Of a stretch of 64,000 nucleotides of DNA, positions 60,007-64,000 are shown in pieces. The notes beneath the pieces were generated by a model. It was given only the letters and a program-made list of their open reading frames with translations, did no database searches and had not been told where the DNA came from. The stretch is from contig NZ_SHKR01000018.1 of the NCBI RefSeq assembly GCF_004217145.1, forward strand, positions 124,001 to 188,000, written 5' to 3'. Position 1 is the first letter of the stretch. Each line of letters opens with the position of its first letter. The stretch is from Kribbella rubisoli. GTDB taxonomy: Bacteria > Actinomycetota > Actinomycetes > Propionibacteriales > Kribbellaceae. The translations under genes and the position numbers were made by a program.

Positions 60007-62204
60007 CGCTCACACACGCCCTCGACCACACGCGACTCGACCTCACCGTCGCGCAAAGTCAGCTCGATCACGGCCGCCACTCCCCCGTCGGCGTCGGGCA
60101 GCTCGACCACGGTCGTCTGCCCCTCGCTCGGTGCGAACCAGCGCAACTCGACCCCGTCGGCCCAGTCGTACTCCGGCCGATCGTCGACCGCCCCGATCGG
60201 GATCACGGCGCCCTCGCGCACGAACAACGGCACGCTGTCGAAGGCATGCGTCTGCTGAACCCAGCCCGGACCCGACAGCACCTCGCCGGTCAGCAACGAC
60301 GTCCATCGCCCACGCGGCAGGTAGAACGGCACTTCACCGTCGAAGCTCATCACCGGCGCGACCAGCAGATCCGCACCGAGCATGTACTGGCGATCCAGAT
60401 ATGCGACCGCCGGATCGTCGGGGAACTCCAGAACCATCGGCCGCATCATCGGCACCCCGTCCTGGTGCGCCTCGGCGGCGGCGGTCATCAGGTACGGCAT
60501 CAACGAGAGCTTCAGCTTCGTGAACTTCCGCAGTACGTCGACCGCCTCATCGTCGAACGCCCACGGCACCCGGTACGACGACGAGCCGTGCAACCGCGAA
60601 TGCGACGAGAGCAGCCCGAACGCCACCCAGCGCTTGAAGATCGCGGGATCGGGCAAGCCCTCGAATCCGCCGATGTCATGACTCCAGTACCCGAACCCCG
60701 ACGCGGCCAGCGACAGCCCGCCGCGCAACGACTCGGCCATCGCCTCGAATGTCGACTCGCAGTCGCCGCCCCAGTGCACCGGGAACTGCTGCCCGCCGGC
60801 CGTCGCGGAGCGGGCGAACAGCACCGCATCGCCCTCGCCCCGGTTCTCCTCGAGCAGTCCGAACACGGCCGCGTTGTAGAGCTGCGCGTAGTAGTTGTGC
60901 ATCCGCTCCGGATCGGAACCGTCGTGCCAGACGACGTCGGTCGGGATGCGCTCGCCGAAGTCGGTCTTGAAGCAGTCGACGCCCAGATCGATCAGGGCTT
61001 GCAGCTTCGAGCGGTACCACGCGGTCGCGTCCGGGTTGGTGAAGTCGACGATCGCCATCCCTGCCTGCCACATGTCCCACTGCCAGACCGAGCCGTCCGG
61101 TCGCTTGAGCAGATAACCGAGCCGACTGCCCTCCTCGAACAGCACCGACCGCTGAGCGATGTACGGGTTGATCCACAGGCTGACGCGCAGACCGCGGTCC
61201 TTCAGCCGGCGAACCATGCCGGCCGGATCCGGGAACGCGATCGGGTCCCACAGGAAGTCGCACCAGTGGAACTGACGCATCCAGAAGCAGTCGAAATGGA
61301 ACACGCTCAACGGAAGGTGCCGCTCAGCCATGCCGTCGACGAACCCGCTCGTCGTCTCCTCGGTGTAGTCCGTGGTGAACGACGTCGACAGCCACAGCCC
61401 CATCGACCACGCCGGCACGCGGGCGGGCCGCCCGGTCAGCGCGGTGTAGCGGCGCAGGACGTCCTTCGGGGTCGGACCGGCGAAGACGTAGTACCCGAGC
61501 TCCTGGCCCTCGACGCTGAACTGGTTGCGGGAGGTGACCTCCGAGCCGACCTCGAACGACACACGGGCCGGGCTGTCGACGAGTACGCCGTACCCCTTGC
61601 TGCTGAGATAGAACGGCACGTTCTTGTACGCCTGCTCGCTCGACGTGCCGCCGTCGGCGTTCCAGGTGTCGACGATCTGGCCGTTCTTCACGAACGCACC
61701 GAAGCGTTCGCCCAGGCCGTAGATCGTCTCGCCGACGCCAAGCGCCAGCTGTTCGTGGACGTAATGCTTGCCGTCGGAATCGGTAATCAGGCCTACGCTC
61801 CGCGCGCCGGAGTTGGTCAGCGGCTTCCCGTCCTGCTCGAAGCGCACGTCCCACGGACCCTCGAGAGCGATCACCACACTCAGCTCCCCGGACGTCAACC
61901 GCGCCTCGGCGGCGCCGACGTCCACCTTCACCGGATGATCCTCATCGGCGTTCAAGCGGTACGTCGGTCGCGCGGGCAGGCCGCCGAGATGGTGCCCGAT
62001 CCGGACCCCGATCACCCCGCGCGACGGCGAGGAGAACGTCACCGTGAACATCGGCTGGTTGAGCGTGTCGCCGCGCCGCTCGATCCGCTTGGCCGGCGCG
62101 AACACGGTCAGCTCGCGCTCCCCCGCCTGCACGCTCTCGACCTCGGCGGGCCGCAACCGTGTCAATCCCTCGCGGAGCTGCCAGTACCCGTCGCTGAACT
62201 TCAT
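59955..62204 (-). CDS. GH31 alpha-xylosidase (YicI type)
   Basis: 749 residues, normal length, no signal peptide. Nucleophile Asp415 (CFKTDFGERIPTD) and acid/base Asp481 (HWGGDCESTF) lie almost exactly where they do in E. coli YicI (416, 482), and HFDCFWMRQFHWCDFLWDP is the YicI-type subsite loop. It removes alpha-1,6-xylose from the non-reducing end of xyloglucan oligosaccharides. A perfect 28-bp operator is 20 bases before its start. The 3' end overlaps GH3. Confidence 0.94.
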   Translation of the reverse strand: MKFSDGYWQLREGLTRLRPAEVESVQAGERELTVFAPAKRIERRGDTLNQPMFTVTFSSPSRGVIGVRIGHHLGGLPARPTYRLNADEDHPVKVDVGAAEARLTSGELSVVIALEGPWDVRFEQDGKPLTNSGARSVGLITDSDGKHYVHEQLALGVGETIYGLGERFGAFVKNGQIVDTWNADGGTSSEQAYKNVPFYLSSKGYGVLVDSPARVSFEVGSEVTSRNQFSVEGQELGYYVFAGPTPKDVLRRYTALTGRPARVPAWSMGLWLSTSFTTDYTEETTSGFVDGMAERHLPLSVFHFDCFWMRQFHWCDFLWDPIAFPDPAGMVRRLKDRGLRVSLWINPYIAQRSVLFEEGSRLGYLLKRPDGSVWQWDMWQAGMAIVDFTNPDATAWYRSKLQALIDLGVDCFKTDFGERIPTDVVWHDGSDPERMHNYYAQLYNAAVFGLLEENRGEGDAVLFARSATAGGQQFPVHWGGDCESTFEAMAESLRGGLSLAASGFGYWSHDIGGFEGLPDPAIFKRWVAFGLLSSHSRLHGSSSYRVPWAFDDEAVDVLRKFTKLKLSLMPYLMTAAAEAHQDGVPMMRPMVLEFPDDPAVAYLDRQYMLGADLLVAPVMSFDGEVPFYLPRGRWTSLLTGEVLSGPGWVQQTHAFDSVPLFVREGAVIPIGAVDDRPEYDWADGVELRWFAPSEGQTTVVELPDADGGVAAVIELTLRDGEVESRVVEGVCERYTVKLSSTTSAAEKTA

Positions 62205-62224
62205 CCTGGCCAGCCTCTCCCGAA

Positions 62225-62252
62225 AGCGTTGTCGAAGCGCTTCGACAACGCT
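62225..62252. promoter_or_regulatory. LacI operator upstream of GH31
   Basis: A perfect 28-bp palindrome: left arm AGCGTTGTCGAAGC (62225-62238) and its complement (62239-62252), centred on GCGC. It contains the shared core TCGAAGCGCTTCGA. It lies 20 bases upstream of the GH31 start codon on the minus strand, a position that would block transcription. Confidence 0.8.
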
Positions 62253-62289
62253 AGGTGGGCCGCCTTCATCGCGTCAAGTTTGTCCACCT

Positions 62290-62320
62290 CTCAGCGGATT
62301 CTCAGCGGGCCTCAGTGACA
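62290..62320 (+). promoter_or_regulatory. Direct repeats upstream of the response regulator
   Basis: CTCAGCGG at 62290-62297 and 62301-62308, then CTCAGTGA at 62311-62318: repeats at 11 and 10 bases, the spacing of OmpR/PhoB-type boxes. They end 10 bases before the start codon of the response regulator, suggesting autoregulation. Confidence 0.55.
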
Positions 62321-62328
62321 CTGGGTGG

Positions 62329-63006
62329 ATGCGAGTGCTGATGGTCGAGGACGAGCTGCGGTTGGCCGACACGGTCCACCGCGGTCTGACCGACGCCGGG
62401 TTCGTCGTCGAGATGGTGCACGACGGCGAGAACGCGGTGTGGGCCGCGACCGAACACAGCTACGACGTGATCGTGCTGGACATCATGTTGCCGAAGCTCA
62501 ACGGGTATCGCGTGCTCGAGATGCTGCGGGCGCGCGGGATCTGGACGCCGGTGCTGATGCTGACCGCGAAGGACGGCGAGTACGACCAGACCGACGCGTT
62601 CGACCTCGGAGCGGACGACTATCTGACCAAGCCGTTCAGCTTCCTGGTCCTGATCGCCCGGTTGCGGGCGCTGATCCGGCGCGGCGGACCGGAGCGGCCC
62701 GTGGTGCTGACCGCCGGCGACCTCTCGCTGGACGTGGCCCGGCGGCGAGTGGAGCGGGACGGGCGAGAGATCACGCTCACGCCCCGCGAGTACGGCCTGC
62801 TCGAGTTCCTGATGCGGCACCGCGGCGACACCGTCAGCAAGGCCGAGATCCTGGCATCGGTCTGGGACCCGGCCTTCGACGGCGACCCGAATGTGGTCGA
62901 GGTCTACGTGCGATACCTCCGGAAGAAGATCGACACCCCCTTCGCCCGGCACGCCATCGAGACCATCCGAGGCATGGGATACCGACTCAACCCCGAGGGC
63001 GGATAG
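62329..63006 (+). CDS. OmpR-family response regulator
   Basis: 225 residues. Receiver domain starting MRVLMVEDELRLADTV with phospho-acceptor Asp51 (VIVLDIMLPKLNG) and switch Lys in DYLTKPFSFLVL; DNA-binding domain LTPREYGLLEFLMRHRGDTVSKAEILASVW and VVEVYVRYLRKKID. It is divergent from GH31 and followed after 22 bases by the kinase gene, so it forms a two-component system. Whether it relates to carbohydrate use cannot be told. Confidence 0.93.
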   Translation: MRVLMVEDELRLADTVHRGLTDAGFVVEMVHDGENAVWAATEHSYDVIVLDIMLPKLNGYRVLEMLRARGIWTPVLMLTAKDGEYDQTDAFDLGADDYLTKPFSFLVLIARLRALIRRGGPERPVVLTAGDLSLDVARRRVERDGREITLTPREYGLLEFLMRHRGDTVSKAEILASVWDPAFDGDPNVVEVYVRYLRKKIDTPFARHAIETIRGMGYRLNPEGG

Positions 63007-63028
63007 CCGCACCTGCGAAACTGGCGGG

Positions 63029-64000
63029 GTGAGCACGGTCGTGCGACGTCGGGTCGACGGGTGGTACCGGACCGCGGGTGGTTTGCGGCAGGCGAGCGTG
63101 CGGAGTCGCTCGACGGCTGCGGCCGTGATCGTGGTCGCCGTCGCGATGATGCTCGGCGCTGCCGCCTTGCTCCTCCTTCTGCAGCGAGCCCTGATCACCG
63201 AGGTCTCCGACGCGGCTGAAGGCCGGGTCGGAGATGTGGCCGGCCAGATCAGCTCAGAGGGTACGGCGGGCCTCGCGCGCGATTTGGTCGAGACGACCCG
63301 CGCGACCCAGCTCGTCCAGGTCCTGGACCCGGCCGGACGCGTCATCGCCGCCTCGTCGAGCCGGGTCGGCAACACGCCGTTGACCGATTTCCGTCCGCCG
63401 GCCGGCGCGCTGATGCGGGCCGAGGTCGGCGAGATGCCGCTGATCGACGACGATCACAACTACCTGATCGTCGCGCAAGGAGCGTCGTACGACGGACAGA
63501 CGTACACGGTCGTGGTCGCGTCGTCGGTTGAGACGCAGCGGCAGACGGTCACCACGGTCGCGAAGTACCTGATCATCGGGTTCCCGGCGCTGCTGATCGT
63601 GGTCGGCGTGGCCGGGTGGCTGATGGTCGGGCAGGCGCTGCGTCCGGTGGAGCGAATCCGCTCCCGGGTGCAGGGCATCGGCACGCGGGACCTGACCGAG
63701 CGGGTCCCGGTGCCGGAGACGCGGGACGAGATCGCGCGGCTGGCGGTGACGATGAACGAGATGCTCGACCGGCTCGAGACCGGCCAGACGACGCAGCGAG
63801 CGTTCGTCGCGGACGCCAGTCACGAACTGCGCTCGCCGTTGGCCACGCTGACCGCGGCGCTGGAGGTCATCGAGGCAGACACCACCGGGCAGGCGTGGAA
63901 CGAGCTGCGTGCGGTGATGGAGACCGAGACCGACCGGATGCGGCAACTCGTCGAGGACCTGCTGCTGCTCGCCAAGGCCGACGACACCGGGATCCGGATG
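63029..64000 (+). CDS. Sensor histidine kinase (5' part; truncated by window end)
   Basis: Read directly: GTG start at 63029, 324 codons to the window edge without a stop. Two membrane helices (about residues 32-52 and 183-203) flank an extracellular sensor domain, then HAMP (VGQALRPVERIRSRVQGI) and the dimerisation box with His265 (FVADASHELRSPLATL). The ATPase domain lies beyond the window. Partner of the response regulator 22 bases upstream. Confidence 0.93.
   Translation, partial: MSTVVRRRVDGWYRTAGGLRQASVRSRSTAAAVIVVAVAMMLGAAALLLLLQRALITEVSDAAEGRVGDVAGQISSEGTAGLARDLVETTRATQLVQVLDPAGRVIAASSSRVGNTPLTDFRPPAGALMRAEVGEMPLIDDDHNYLIVAQGASYDGQTYTVVVASSVETQRQTVTTVAKYLIIGFPALLIVVGVAGWLMVGQALRPVERIRSRVQGIGTRDLTERVPVPETRDEIARLAVTMNEMLDRLETGQTTQRAFVADASHELRSPLATLTAALEVIEADTTGQAWNELRAVMETETDRMRQLVEDLLLLAKADDTGIRM

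Noticed and set aside
60246-62318. Plus-strand open frame of 690 codons
   Set aside because: Shadow of GH31, which has both catalytic residues in place.
1-64000. CRISPR array, tRNA or rRNA gene
   Set aside because: No regularly spaced repeats and no recognisable RNA-gene cloverleaf or ribosomal sequence were seen by eye; a dedicated scan was not possible.

Overview
The window is GC-rich actinobacterial chromosome. Evidence: the backbone order secD-yajC-ruvB-ruvA-ruvC ... yebC-pdxT ... pdxS, a mycobacterial-type LexA box, a WhiB-like protein, many GTG/TTG starts and several leaderless-looking promoters. Gene content and style fit Propionibacteriales and resemble Kribbella; the genus is inference. 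No rRNA, tRNA or CRISPR array was recognised, and there is one transposable element (TnpB type).

Layout. 1-4.2 kb (minus): 5' part of secD, yajC and the Holliday-junction operon ruvCAB behind a LexA box. 4.2-6.9 kb: Eis-like acetyltransferase, DUF4442 hotdog protein, DinB-like protein. 7.1-17 kb (plus): a rhamnogalacturonan-type locus (LacI regulator, YesU-like DUF1961, YesL-like DUF624, LplA/B/C-like ABC importer, PL26/YetA-like exolyase) with a shared operator, interrupted between the last permease and the lyase by an IS200/IS605-type TnpB element. 17-28.5 kb: lipoprotein, yebC, pdxT, a DUF6891 protein, an NgcE-type sugar importer, hrpB, pdxS and a PdxR/MocR-type regulator. The usual pdxS-pdxT-yebC-ruvCAB backbone is thus split by two accessory blocks. 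28.5-45 kb: family-A DNA polymerase, ECF sigma factor, MTA phosphorylase, an epimerase, a two-component system, several glycosyltransferases including a DUF2064-methyltransferase fusion, an ATP-grasp enzyme, a divergent WhiB-like protein and a PLP ammonia-lyase. 45-46.4 kb: divergent MarR/EamA pair with a symmetric palindromic promoter.

46.4-62.2 kb is the most coherent system and reads as a xyloglucan utilisation locus: secreted GH12 endoglucanase, Tat-exported GH74 xyloglucanase, an ABC importer (binding protein and two permeases), and enzymes without signal peptides for imported oligosaccharides: GH42 beta-galactosidase, GH31 alpha-xylosidase (YicI type) and GH3 beta-glucosidase. A LacI regulator and a ROK regulator are embedded. 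The same perfect palindrome core (TCGAAGCGCTTCGA) lies between GH12 and lacI, twice before GH3 and once before GH31, defining a local regulon. The ABC-GH74-GH42 genes form a five-gene overlapping operon diverging from the ROK gene. The window ends in an OmpR-type response regulator and a truncated sensor kinase.

Together the two carbohydrate loci suggest a plant-cell-wall-degrading soil actinomycete that cuts polymer outside the cell, imports oligosaccharides through ATPase-less ABC operons that must share a nucleotide-binding subunit encoded elsewhere, and completes hydrolysis inside. Assignments come from reading the sequence and family knowledge; no database search was run.
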